From Marinigracilibium pacificum (lineage in GTDB: Bacteria; Bacteroidota; Bacteroidia; Cytophagales; Cyclobacteriaceae), in the NCBI RefSeq assembly GCF_012926615.1, contig NZ_JABBNU010000010.1, positions 202,762 through 266,761 on the forward strand: a stretch of DNA of 64,000 bases, read 5' to 3'. The stretch's first letter is position 1. Every line of letters starts with the position of its first letter. The notes under the pieces are model-generated. The model did no database searches and had not been told where the DNA came from. It was given only the letters and a program-made list of their open reading frames with translations. The translations under genes and the position numbers were made by a program. Positions 15,894 to 25,303 of this stretch are shown here, in pieces.

Positions 15894-18800
15894 ATGGGTA
15901 ACTATAAATATTTTTTTAAACTTTACTTAGTAGTTTCTCTTCTCTTTTTATTGAGAAATTCTACAGTAATTGCTCAAAATGAGTATAAATTCCACCACCT
16001 TTCTGTAAAAGATGGGTTATCTCAAACAGCTGTTTCTGATATTATTGAAGATGACCTTGGTTTCATTTGGATAGGCACCCAAAATGGGTTGAATAAATAT
16101 GACGGGAAAAATTTTCAGATTTTCAGATTCAACCAAGATACTATTCATTCAATTCCAAGTAATGGAATAAGAAAAATCAAGAAACTTTCGGATAATAAAA
16201 TTGCTATTTGTACTCATAATGGCTTAAGTATTTATGACTACAAGCATGAATACTTTCAAAATTACAAAAATGTAAATACTGATTCTGTCCTGTTTTCCGG
16301 AAGATATATAGTTGATGTAACCGAAATTAATGGTGACAAATTAATTGTTGCTGGATATAATGGATACTTATCAATAATAGATAAAAAAACTGGAACAGTA
16401 GAAACTATTAGTAATTCTGAAAAAGAAGCTATTAAGCATAAATATTCCTCTATTATTGGATTTGATCTGATAGGTGAAGAGCTTGTTGTTAGTACAGGCT
16501 CCGGATTAAAATTCATTAATACTAATACATTTGAGCTAGATACTGTTAAGGAAAACAAATTAAAAGACAGGAACCTCCTGGTTGCTGATTTTGATAAGCT
16601 TTCTGATTCAACAGCTATAATAACATCCTATTATCAAGGCGCATATATATTAAACACCAATAAAGCAGAGATCACTCCCATTTATGAAGAAAATGGAATG
16701 CTTATAATAGAGACTCACTACGATAGTCTTAGAGATTTATATTTATTTGGTACAGATACATATGGATTGATAGTTTATGATCCGAAAACAGGAAAGACTA
16801 CCAATTATCCTCAAAACGAGGAAGGTGCCTTTTCTTTAAAAAGTAATCAGGTTTATAATATATATCAGGATTCTCACGACAACATTTGGCTTTCAACACT
16901 TAATGGAGTACATGTTATTTATGCTGACCAAATCGGTTTCGAAAATATAAGTTACTCTTCCAACCCAAATAAAGGTTTAAATGATCAAACTGTATGGGGA
17001 GTTTCAGAAAGTGAGAAGAATATTCTAATTGGAACTGATAACAATGGCTTAAATGTTTACAATAAAAAGTCTGGTGAATATCAGTATTTTAAACATGATA
17101 GTACAGATGAAAATAGTATATCGTTTAATTCAATTACAATAGTTAAAAGGTTTCCAGCTACTAACGAAATATATGTTGGTACCCAAAGGGGTTTAAACTT
17201 GTTTGATGAAGAAGCCGGCACCTTTAAAAACATATACCACGAAGAAGCAACCTACAAGGGTAGTTATTTGAATTATGTTACTGATATATTTAGTGATGAA
17301 GAGCAAAACATTTATACAGTTTCTTCATATAACTTAAATAGGCTAAATAAACAGACTGGTAAATTAGAAGAAATTTTATTTAATAGTTCACTTGACACAC
17401 TATTATTAACCTATGGTCTAAATACTGCTCATGTGAATTCGAGAGACTCGATAATTTATCTGGGTACTCCGATGGGATTAATAAAAAGAGATTATAATGA
17501 AGGGAACACATTCTCATTTGTTGAATCAGACCAACACTCTTTAAAAGATGTTGATATTTTTGATATCAAGAAAGATAAAAATGGGGTGCTATGGTTGGCA
17601 ACTGAGCTTGGACTTACAAAATATAACCCAAATTCAAGTGAAATTCATATTTACAATACCAAGGAAGGGCTCCCTATAAATATCATTTATGATGTAATTA
17701 TTGATAATAATGATCATATCTGGGTATCTTCTGATCTGGGAATTGCAAGATTTGACATCAAAAAAGAACAATTCATCAATTTTGATAAAAGTGATGGGAT
17801 TAGTATTCAGGAGTTTAATGAGAATACATCTTATTACAGTCCTATATCAAAAAGAGTATTTTTCGGTGGATTAGGAGGAATAACATATTTCCACACTGAC
17901 TCGGTAAAATCATATGATAATTCACCAACCCCTATTTTGACTGATTTTCTTTTATTCAATAATAAAATCTTCCCTAGCGACAGTAGCCTGATTAAGGAAT
18001 CAATAAGCTTTGTTGATACAATCCGCCTTAATTACAACCATAGTGTCATAAGTTTTAAATGGACTTCAATAATTAATAGTCCTGATAAAAACATAAACTA
18101 CGCTTACCGCATGGTTAATTTTGATGCAGATTGGATTGAAATTGGTGAAAGAACAGATGTAACCTACACAAACCTTGAGCCAGGAAGATACATCTTTGAG
18201 GTAAAGGCTATTAATAAAATTTTACCAGAAAACTCAAAAGTAACTAGTGTAGTAATAATAGTTAAGCCTCCATTCTGGAAAACCATCTGGTTTTATGCTT
18301 TGAGTATCATCATAATTGGTACACTAATAACTTCTTATGTATATCTAAGAATCAGAAAAATAAAGGCTCAAAAAATTCACCTTGAAAAGCAAATACGAAT
18401 TCATACTCACGAATTAGCCTTCAAGAAAGATCAGCTTGAAGATATCAATAAGGAACTGCAATTGAAAAATGAGGAAATGGAGAAGTTTACTTATACCGTT
18501 TCACATGATTTAAAAAGTCCATTGGTAACTATCCAAGGGTTTGTTTCTATTCTAAAGCATGATTTGGGCAACGGTAATTTATCACAGGTTGATAGTGATT
18601 TATTAAATCTGGAAAAAGCGACCGGAAGAATGCAAACTCTGATTAATGACCTTTTAGAATTGTCAAGAATTGGTATGGTGGTAAATAATTTTGATCATAC
18701 TGAATTGGATGACATTGTAGAGGAGTCATTATATGCTGTAAAAGGCCATATAAACAATAAGAACGCAAAAATTATAAAGTCATATGATTCTGAAGATATA

Positions 18801-19184
18801 ATTTATGGCGATAAATCAAGATTACTTCAAGTTTTTCAAAACCTTATTGAGAATGCATTGAAATATATGGGTTCTCAAGATGAGCCAATAGTTGAAATAG
18901 GTACAGATATTATTGATGGTAACAAAGTATATTTCGTAAAAGATAATGGTTCGGGTATTGTAAAAGAACACCAGGAAAGAATCTTTAAACTTTTCGATAG
19001 ACTTGAAAATAATGTTGAAGGAACAGGAATTGGACTTGCACTTGTAGAAAAAATCGTTACCATGCATGATGGTGCCATCTGGGTAGAGTCTGAAGGTCCA
19101 AGAAGAGGCTCCACCTTTTATTTCACAATTAATAAAAAACCAAAATCGCCCTATAAACCCAAAAACCTAGAAATATCCAATTAA
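15894..19184 (+). CDS. two-component sensor histidine kinase with Reg_prop/Y_Y_Y periplasmic sensor
   Basis: A protein of about 1096 residues, a truncated form of the Bacteroidota hybrid sensors. A signal peptide (start chosen at MGNYKYF; GTG at 15870 and ATG at 15885 are alternatives) leads into two seven-bladed propellers of Reg_prop repeats, seen as recurring 'DxxGxIWIGTxxGLNxY' units. A Y_Y_Y domain follows (YAYRMVNFDADWIEIGERTDVTYTNLEPGRYIFEVKA), then one TM helix, a short coil and a kinase core. H-box SHDLKSP has the phosphoacceptor at about His871; N-box NLIENALKY, G1 DNGSGI and G2 GTGIGLAL are present. It has no receiver or AraC domain, so the signal must pass to another protein. Confidence 0.93.
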   Translation: MGNYKYFFKLYLVVSLLFLLRNSTVIAQNEYKFHHLSVKDGLSQTAVSDIIEDDLGFIWIGTQNGLNKYDGKNFQIFRFNQDTIHSIPSNGIRKIKKLSDNKIAICTHNGLSIYDYKHEYFQNYKNVNTDSVLFSGRYIVDVTEINGDKLIVAGYNGYLSIIDKKTGTVETISNSEKEAIKHKYSSIIGFDLIGEELVVSTGSGLKFINTNTFELDTVKENKLKDRNLLVADFDKLSDSTAIITSYYQGAYILNTNKAEITPIYEENGMLIIETHYDSLRDLYLFGTDTYGLIVYDPKTGKTTNYPQNEEGAFSLKSNQVYNIYQDSHDNIWLSTLNGVHVIYADQIGFENISYSSNPNKGLNDQTVWGVSESEKNILIGTDNNGLNVYNKKSGEYQYFKHDSTDENSISFNSITIVKRFPATNEIYVGTQRGLNLFDEEAGTFKNIYHEEATYKGSYLNYVTDIFSDEEQNIYTVSSYNLNRLNKQTGKLEEILFNSSLDTLLLTYGLNTAHVNSRDSIIYLGTPMGLIKRDYNEGNTFSFVESDQHSLKDVDIFDIKKDKNGVLWLATELGLTKYNPNSSEIHIYNTKEGLPINIIYDVIIDNNDHIWVSSDLGIARFDIKKEQFINFDKSDGISIQEFNENTSYYSPISKRVFFGGLGGITYFHTDSVKSYDNSPTPILTDFLLFNNKIFPSDSSLIKESISFVDTIRLNYNHSVISFKWTSIINSPDKNINYAYRMVNFDADWIEIGERTDVTYTNLEPGRYIFEVKAINKILPENSKVTSVVIIVKPPFWKTIWFYALSIIIIGTLITSYVYLRIRKIKAQKIHLEKQIRIHTHELAFKKDQLEDINKELQLKNEEMEKFTYTVSHDLKSPLVTIQGFVSILKHDLGNGNLSQVDSDLLNLEKATGRMQTLINDLLELSRIGMVVNNFDHTELDDIVEESLYAVKGHINNKNAKIIKSYDSEDIIYGDKSRLLQVFQNLIENALKYMGSQDEPIVEIGTDIIDGNKVYFVKDNGSGIVKEHQERIFKLFDRLENNVEGTGIGLALVEKIVTMHDGAIWVESEGPRRGSTFYFTINKKPKSPYKPKNLEISN

Positions 19185-19329
19185 TTATTGTTTCTGTGTT
19201 TTTATTTCCGATTGTTTAAAATTATTATTTTGAAATTGTGGTTTTACCTATAATAAAAACCAATTAATTCATTAATTTAAACATATTGTAGAAATTTAGA
19301 TCTGGTCATTAATTTTCCACATCATTCAA

Positions 19330-20466
19330 ATGCAGGAAACGATAAATATTTTATTGGTTGAAGACGAAATAGCTCATGCTGAGTTAATCAAGAGGTTTCT
19401 GGAAAGATCTGAAAATTTCAAAGTTGAATCTGTAAACTCACTAAATTCAGCATTAGACCATATTAACAAGAATAATCTTGACCTGATAATAACTGATTAC
19501 CTTCTACCAGATGGTGAAGGAATTGACTTGCTTGATTCAAATGTCTTATCAGAGAGAGACGTTCCTGTTATTTTAATGACTAGTCAAGGTGATGAGCACA
19601 TTGCTGTAGACGCAATAAAAAAGGGAGCTATTGACTATGTAGTCAAATCAGAATCAGTATTTCAGGAACTTCCACGTATTGTTAACCGCACACTAAGGGA
19701 ATGGAAGTTAGTAAAGGCTAAAAAGGAAGCTGATAAATTACTTACAAAGCAATATCATGAACTTCAAAAGACAAATCAAGAATTAGACAGATTTGTGTAT
19801 AGTGCATCTCATGATCTTTCTGCACCTTTAAAATCCTTATTAGGCTTAATAAATGTGGCTAAATTGGATACCAAAGAACCACAGATGACTCAATATCTCA
19901 ATCTGATGGAAAAAAGTGTCCATAAACTCGATGAATTTATTGTCGAGATTATAAACTTTAGCCGAAATACAAGGCAGGAAGTTGAATATGAAGAAATCCA
20001 ACTCGAAGAACTCATTCAGTCGATACTGGAAAATCACTCATTTCATAATGGATTTGAAAAGATTGATGTAAAGATTTCTATTCCTGAGAATCTAAAAGTC
20101 ATTAACAGTGATCAATTGAGGTTAAAAATCATTCTTAATAACCTTATTTCAAACGCCATAAAATTTCATGCATTCCATAGAAATGAAATTCCTTTTATAA
20201 AGATAGATGTTTATAAATCAACAGATAATTCTAAAATCATCCTTGAGATAGAAGATAATGGAACTGGCATTGAAAAAGGTCATTTGGATAAAATATTTGA
20301 TATGTTTTACCGTGGTTCTGATATTAACAATGGTTCAGGACTTGGCCTATACATTGTTAAAGAAGCATTAATTAAAATTAATGGCAATATTTCTGTAACA
20401 AGTAAAACCAACAAGGGTACGACTTTCTTTGTCGAACTCCCTGTCGTTACATCTGAAGAAAATTAA
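19330..20466 (+). CDS. receiver-histidine kinase protein
   Basis: A 378-residue soluble signalling protein. The receiver domain (1-125) has the acidic pair Glu11/Asp12, phosphoacceptor Asp56 and conserved Lys106. A coil (125-150) leads to an H-box YSASHDLSAPL with His161. A HATPase domain follows (NNLISNAIKF, EDNGTGIEK, GSGLGLYIVKEAL). The protein therefore receives a phosphate on the N-terminal domain and has a kinase output, with no DNA-binding region. It lies 145 bases after the large sensor kinase on the same strand and is a plausible partner of it. Its stop interlocks with the ackA stop (TTAA at 20463-20466). Confidence 0.9.
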   Translation: MQETINILLVEDEIAHAELIKRFLERSENFKVESVNSLNSALDHINKNNLDLIITDYLLPDGEGIDLLDSNVLSERDVPVILMTSQGDEHIAVDAIKKGAIDYVVKSESVFQELPRIVNRTLREWKLVKAKKEADKLLTKQYHELQKTNQELDRFVYSASHDLSAPLKSLLGLINVAKLDTKEPQMTQYLNLMEKSVHKLDEFIVEIINFSRNTRQEVEYEEIQLEELIQSILENHSFHNGFEKIDVKISIPENLKVINSDQLRLKIILNNLISNAIKFHAFHRNEIPFIKIDVYKSTDNSKIILEIEDNGTGIEKGHLDKIFDMFYRGSDINNGSGLGLYIVKEALIKINGNISVTSKTNKGTTFFVELPVVTSEEN

Positions 20467-21668
20467 GATAGAACCTCTACAGTTCTTTGGGCAATAGCCA
20501 ATTCTTCATTTGTTGGTACTACCATCAATTTTACCTTACTCTTTTCTGAACTGATTAATCTAGCTTCATCATTCCTTATTTGATTCAAATCGCCATCTAT
20601 ATTAACACCAAAATATTCCAAATCTTTGCAAATAAGGTCCCTTATATAATCACTGTTCTCTCCTACTCCTGCTGTAAACACCATGGCATCTAATCCATTC
20701 ATAACAGATGCAAATGAACCAATGTATCGTTTAATTCTATATACATACATCTCAATGGCTAATGTTGCCATTTTATCTCCATTTTTCATCCTATCCTCAA
20801 GATCACGCATATCACTTTCTCCGGCAATACCAGCTAAACCACTTTCCTTATTTAGTATCCTGTCTACCTCATCGGCAGCTATCCCATAATTTGAAACCAT
20901 ATAAAGAGGTATCGTTGGATCAAGATCTCCACTTCTTGTACCCATTATTAACCCAGCCAAAGGTGAAAACCCCATTGAAGTATCTACACATTTACCATCT
21001 TTTATTGCTGCCATACTAGCGCCATTACCAAGATGAAGGGTAATCATTCGGGAGGAATTTTTAGTTCCGAGTATTTTCCTGGCTTTTTCTGACACATACC
21101 TGTGAGACGTACCATGAAAACCATAAGCTCTGACATGGTATTTTTTGTACCACTCTTCCGGTATAGCATATCGGAAAGCTACTTCAGGTATAGACTGATG
21201 AAAAGCTGTATCAAAAACACCAACTTGTTTTACACCGGGAAAAACCTTTTCACAAACTTCAATCCCTGTATAGTTAGGAGGATTATGAAGCGGAGCCAAT
21301 TCAAATAAGTTTTTAATTTGTTTCTTCACTGACTCATCAATAACCATTTGCCCGGAAAACTTCTCTCCACCATGAACGACTCTATGTCCAATAGCATCAA
21401 CTTCTTCAGCACTCTTGATAACACCAAATTCATTATCCATTAGCACTTCAGCTATCATTTTCAATCCTGCTTCATGATTAGGAATATCAGTTTCTATTTT
21501 TTTTGAATGCTCCTCATCACCATTAATTCTAGTGTATTTCAATATGGATCCGGCTATTCCAAGCCTGTCAACCATTCCTTCTGCCAGTACTTTATAACTT
21601 TCACCTTCAAGTTCAAAAAACTTATATTTGATTGACGAACTTCCTGAGTTTAAAACTAATATCTTCAT
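20463..21668 (-). CDS. ackA: acetate kinase
   Basis: A 401-residue acetate kinase of normal length. It interconverts acetyl phosphate plus ADP with acetate plus ATP. The N-terminal MKILVLNSGSSSIKYKFF, the HRVVHGGEKFS and VFDTAFHQSIP segments, LHLGNGASMAAIKDGKCVDTSMGFSPLAGLIMGTRSGDLDP and the C-terminal FTAGVGENS are the family signatures. It overlaps the upstream pta by four bases (ATGA), giving translational coupling in an acetyl-CoA/acetate overflow operon. Confidence 0.97.
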   Translation of the reverse strand: MKILVLNSGSSSIKYKFFELEGESYKVLAEGMVDRLGIAGSILKYTRINGDEEHSKKIETDIPNHEAGLKMIAEVLMDNEFGVIKSAEEVDAIGHRVVHGGEKFSGQMVIDESVKKQIKNLFELAPLHNPPNYTGIEVCEKVFPGVKQVGVFDTAFHQSIPEVAFRYAIPEEWYKKYHVRAYGFHGTSHRYVSEKARKILGTKNSSRMITLHLGNGASMAAIKDGKCVDTSMGFSPLAGLIMGTRSGDLDPTIPLYMVSNYGIAADEVDRILNKESGLAGIAGESDMRDLEDRMKNGDKMATLAIEMYVYRIKRYIGSFASVMNGLDAMVFTAGVGENSDYIRDLICKDLEYFGVNIDGDLNQIRNDEARLISSEKSKVKLMVVPTNEELAIAQRTVEVLS

Positions 21669-23761
21669 TTATAATCTTGAGATTGAATTGCGGTAATTAT
21701 TACTGTATTTACAATATCGTCAACCTTACAGCCACGGCTAAGATCGTTAACAGGTTTATTCAAACCTTGTAATACCGGTCCGATTGCGATTGCTCCGGTT
21801 TCTCTTTGAACAGCTTTGTAAGTATTATTCCCGGTATTAAGATCCGGAAAAATAAGTACGGTGGCTTTACCAGCTACAGGTGACCCCGGCAGCTTCTTAG
21901 CTCCTACTGAAGTATCAACGGCTGCATCATATTGAATAGGGCCATCAATTGCCAGATCCGGAACTTTGCTTTTAACTATTTCTGTAGCTTTCCTAACTTT
22001 TTCAACTTCTTCTCCTTTACCACTGTCCCCACTACTGTAACTTAACATCGCAACTTTTGGCTCAATTCCAAAATTACGACTGGTTTCTGCAGAAGCTATA
22101 GCGATTTCAGCGAGTTCTTCAGCATTAGGATTAGGATTGACCGCACAGTCACCATATACTAATACACGATCAGCCAGACTCATAAAAAACACGGAAGAAA
22201 CGACATTATATTCCGGCTTGGTTTTTATTAGCTGAAGTGCAGGTCTGATAGTATGTTGAGTAGTATGTACCGCTCCACTTACCATTCCATCTGCATCTCC
22301 TTCCAAAACCATCATAGTAGCAAAATACGATACATCATTAATAAGATCTTTAGCCATATCATGGTTTACGCCTTTATGCTGTCTCAATTCTACTATCTTA
22401 TTAATATATTGTGGCGTTTTAGAATTTATTTTTGGGTTAGTAACTAAAACCTTATTAAAATCAAGCGATATAGATAATTTATTAGCCTTTTGCCTTAACT
22501 CATCTTCGTCTCCAACCAATATCAAATCCACAATATCTCTTTCGGATAATATAGCAGCAGCTTTTAGTACCCGTGGATCATCTCCTTCAGGTAGAACAAT
22601 TCTCTTTCGTTGAGATTTTGCTTTTTGCGTAAGCTGATATTCAAACATTTTTGGAGTAAGACCTTCACTGCGGATATCAGACAATTCTTTTTCGAGTTTA
22701 TCTGTATCAATGTATTTCTCGAAAATTGACATGCTTGTTTTTATCTTCAAGGCATTATCATGAGTAATATATGAGTGAATTTTATTATAATTTGATACAG
22801 TTTCATAAGTATTAGTCTTTACCGATAATATCGGAATTATCTGTGAGATACCTCTTAATAGATTGTCAATAGCATGGTCTGGTTTAAACCCTGTACTTAA
22901 CAAAATACCTGCTAAAGGAGGATAATTAACAGACGCATGTGCTTGTAACACTCCCAGAATGACATCAGCACGATCACCAGGAGTTATGACCAGGCTATTC
23001 TCTACCAGTCTTGGTAAAACATTTTGAACCTGCATTGCCGCAGTAGTTATATTATAAGCTTGATTTTCTAACCTCTCTTCACCATATAACACTTCAGCAT
23101 TCAATTGTTCAGCAATTTCCCGGAGTGTTGGACTTTCAAGAATTCTGTTATTCGGAATAACTGCCTTTATTATAGATTCATCAGGAATTCGATTATTTAA
23201 CGTATCTAATAACGGTTGCAAATTCTGATCTGAAACTTTATTTATTATAACACCCATCACCCTGCAACCTTTATTGATGAAACTATCATATGCCAGGAAT
23301 AAAGGATTTAGTGTTTCTTCAAGATTTCTTCCGGTACCTTTTCCGACGACCATTACAGGGCATCCAAGATTCTTTGCAAGAGTTGCATTAATATCAAATT
23401 CAAAAGAAACACTATCAACAGAAAAATCAGAGCCTTCACAAATTACAAAGTCACATTTTTCTTCTATTGCTTTAAACTTCTCTATTACCTTTTCAATTAC
23501 CCAATCCTTTTTACCTTCCTGAATTAGCCGTAAACCTTCATCAAGATAAAAAGCATAAGTATCTTCATAATTCAATTGTAAGTTGAAATGCTTCAGTATT
23601 AATTCAATATTTTTATCTCTGATTTCACCTCGACGGCTAATGAAAGGTCTGAATATTCCAATTTTGTTTGTCTTTCTGAGAAGTATTTCAGAAATGCCTA
23701 ATAGTACCAAAGACTTTCCGCACCCTGATTCTGAAGTGGTTAAATAGATAGATCCTGCCAT
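21665..23761 (-). CDS. pta: phosphate acetyltransferase (long form)
   Basis: A 698-residue Pta converting acetyl-CoA and phosphate to acetyl phosphate. The N-terminal part (about 1-210) is a BioD-like P-loop domain (SESGCGKS at 10-17), the middle (about 215-330) a DRTGG domain, and the C-terminal about 330 residues the catalytic PTA_PTB domain (RIVLPEGDDPRVLKAAAIL, DADGMVSGAVHTT, SYSSGDSGKGEEVEKVRKA, GPVLQGLNKPVNDLSRGC). This is the three-domain form found in enterobacteria and Bacteroidota, subject to allosteric control. It is followed by ackA with a 4-base overlap. The long upstream region on the other side holds the tyr-type attenuator of the divergent operon. Confidence 0.96.
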   Translation of the reverse strand: MAGSIYLTTSESGCGKSLVLLGISEILLRKTNKIGIFRPFISRRGEIRDKNIELILKHFNLQLNYEDTYAFYLDEGLRLIQEGKKDWVIEKVIEKFKAIEEKCDFVICEGSDFSVDSVSFEFDINATLAKNLGCPVMVVGKGTGRNLEETLNPLFLAYDSFINKGCRVMGVIINKVSDQNLQPLLDTLNNRIPDESIIKAVIPNNRILESPTLREIAEQLNAEVLYGEERLENQAYNITTAAMQVQNVLPRLVENSLVITPGDRADVILGVLQAHASVNYPPLAGILLSTGFKPDHAIDNLLRGISQIIPILSVKTNTYETVSNYNKIHSYITHDNALKIKTSMSIFEKYIDTDKLEKELSDIRSEGLTPKMFEYQLTQKAKSQRKRIVLPEGDDPRVLKAAAILSERDIVDLILVGDEDELRQKANKLSISLDFNKVLVTNPKINSKTPQYINKIVELRQHKGVNHDMAKDLINDVSYFATMMVLEGDADGMVSGAVHTTQHTIRPALQLIKTKPEYNVVSSVFFMSLADRVLVYGDCAVNPNPNAEELAEIAIASAETSRNFGIEPKVAMLSYSSGDSGKGEEVEKVRKATEIVKSKVPDLAIDGPIQYDAAVDTSVGAKKLPGSPVAGKATVLIFPDLNTGNNTYKAVQRETGAIAIGPVLQGLNKPVNDLSRGCKVDDIVNTVIITAIQSQDYK

Positions 23762-23991
23762 ATCGTTGATGTCAATCTTGCTTATTTAAAAATAACAATA
23801 GATTATGGAATTGAGTGAGATAATAGTCGGTTTTTATAAGATATATATCATATAATATTGAGAAATATATCAGGCTAATTTTTATTAATTTCACAATTAT
23901 CAGCCCTGTTAATTAACAATACCCACTATTAATCTTCAATTAATTTAGAATTATCTTTTTATTTTAATTAAAAGTTCATTTATTGCATTCA
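23762..23991. other. divergent promoter region pta / aromatic operon
   Basis: AT-rich spacer of 230 bases between the pta start and the leader peptide. A TATCTTTT (23952-23959) on the plus strand resembles the -7 element and lies 33 bases before the leader ATG, but without a clear -33 TTG. I see no other gene or repeat. Confidence 0.4.
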
Positions 23992-24054
23992 ATGACAATG
24001 ACAGCAACATATTACTACTATTACTATTTCCCGAAACCCAAAGGGTGCTCGTAA
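23992..24054 (+). CDS. Tyr/Phe-rich leader peptide of the aminotransferase-tyrA operon
   Basis: A 20-codon frame with an ATG at 23992 and tandem stops TAA-TAG. It encodes MTMTATYYYYYYFPKPKGCS: six consecutive Tyr codons (24010-24027, using both TAT and TAC) and one Phe codon. It is followed about 30 bases later by a Rho-independent terminator, and then by genes for an aminotransferase and prephenate dehydrogenase, the last steps of tyrosine synthesis. This is the layout of a ribosome-mediated attenuation leader: scarcity of charged tRNA-Tyr would stall the ribosome on the Tyr run. Expression as a functional peptide is not implied. Confidence 0.85.
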   Translation: MTMTATYYYYYYFPKPKGCS

Positions 24055-24109
24055 TAGTTAGATATGTCTAAATATTTATGGAAGAGGCCCTTGAGGCCTC
24101 TTTTTTTTT
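24037..24109 (+). promoter_or_regulatory. transcription attenuator (antiterminator/terminator switch) of the tyr operon
   Basis: Two mutually exclusive pairings are visible. The antiterminator pairs AGGGTGCTC (24042-24050, the last leader codons) with GAGGCCCT (24084-24091): eight pairs including one G-T, with one bulged G. The terminator pairs AGAGGCC (24083-24089) with GGCCTCT (24095-24101). A ribosome finishing the leader would cover 24042-24050 and leave the terminator free. A ribosome stalled at the Tyr codons 24010-24027 would leave it exposed for antitermination. The pairings were found by eye, not by folding software. Confidence 0.75.
24081..24109 (+). terminator. attenuator terminator
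   Basis: A 7-bp stem AGAGGCC/GGCCTCT, extendable by an A-T pair, with a 5-base loop and a nine-T run (24101-24109), placed between the leader peptide stop and the aminotransferase ATG at 24128. Confidence 0.88.
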
Positions 24110-24127
24110 GCCCTTACTTTTAAAATT

Positions 24128-25303
24128 ATGCAGATCAAATTAGCAAGCAGATTAGGTAACCAAAAAGAATACTACTTCTCAACGAAATTGAAACAACTCA
24201 ATGAAATGAAAGAGAATGGTATTAAAATTATCAATCTGGGTATTGGAAGCCCCGATTTACCACCACCTGAATCGGCAGTTCTATCTCTTATCAGAGAAAG
24301 TGGCCGAATCGATACGCATGGTTATCAGTCATACAGAGGCCTTCCCGAATTCAGAAAAGCAATAGCCAATTTCTATAACGAAAACTATTTAACGGATATT
24401 AATTCTGACAATGTACTTCCTTTGATAGGTTCAAAAGAAGGCCTGATGCACATTGCAATGACCTACCTTGAAGAAGGTGATGTTGCATTGATTCCTAATC
24501 CTGGTTACCCTACCTACGAAGCAGTTACAAGAATGGCTGGAGCTATTCCTGTTTCTTATGATCTTAATGAAGAAGAAAATTGGATAATTAACACTTCTTA
24601 TTTAGAATACCTTATAAATAATCATTCTGTAAAGGTTTTATTTCTGAATTACCCTCATATGCCAACTGGCGCCATGGCTAATATTGAACTTTTCAAAAGC
24701 ATTTTAAAGATTGCAACTAAATACAATGTTTTGGTAGTTAATGATAATCCATACTCTTTTATTTTAAATGATAATCCAGTTAGTGCTTTACAGGTCGAAG
24801 GAATACATCCAAACCTTATCGAATTAAATTCCCTATCTAAGTCTCATAATATGGCAGGCTGGAGAATCGGATATATGATATCCAGTGAAGATCATATCAA
24901 TAACGTTTTACGATTTAAGACAAATATGGATTCCGGGATGTTTCTTCCTTTACAAATGGCTGCAGTAAGTGCTTTACAAGCTGGTGTCAGTTGGTTTAAA
25001 GATCTCAATAATGAATATTTCAAAAGAAAGGAATTGGCCCTTGAAATTCTAGACTTATTGAATTGTACGTATAGCAAATCAAGTGCAGGAATGTTTATTT
25101 GGGCTAAAATACCTGATTATTTTAAATCTGGTGAAGAACTATCTGACTACCTGCTTGATGCAACCGGAATATTTATAACCCCGGGAAGTGTTTTTGGATC
25201 AAGAGGTAATGGATTTATAAGAATTTCCTTGTGTTCAAATCTAAATGTGCTTTCAGAAGCAATAAACAAAATATTAAGTATACCTAATAAAAAAGTAGTA
25301 TAA
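24128..25303 (+). CDS. class I/II PLP aminotransferase, probably aromatic
   Basis: A 391-residue fold-type I aminotransferase. The PLP lysine is Lys238 in ELNSLSKSHNMAGWRIGY, with Asp206 and Tyr209 in NDNPYS binding the cofactor. NLGIGSPDLPPP, HGYQSYRGLPEFRKAIA and the C-terminal NGFIRISL arginine region complete the family core. Its closest-looking relatives are LL-diaminopimelate/aspartate aminotransferases. The position after a Tyr-codon attenuator and its one-base stop/start overlap (TAATG) with tyrA argue that it makes tyrosine/phenylalanine from the keto acids or arogenate from prephenate. The substrate is inferred from context. Confidence 0.9.
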   Translation: MQIKLASRLGNQKEYYFSTKLKQLNEMKENGIKIINLGIGSPDLPPPESAVLSLIRESGRIDTHGYQSYRGLPEFRKAIANFYNENYLTDINSDNVLPLIGSKEGLMHIAMTYLEEGDVALIPNPGYPTYEAVTRMAGAIPVSYDLNEEENWIINTSYLEYLINNHSVKVLFLNYPHMPTGAMANIELFKSILKIATKYNVLVVNDNPYSFILNDNPVSALQVEGIHPNLIELNSLSKSHNMAGWRIGYMISSEDHINNVLRFKTNMDSGMFLPLQMAAVSALQAGVSWFKDLNNEYFKRKELALEILDLLNCTYSKSSAGMFIWAKIPDYFKSGEELSDYLLDATGIFITPGSVFGSRGNGFIRISLCSNLNVLSEAINKILSIPNKKVV

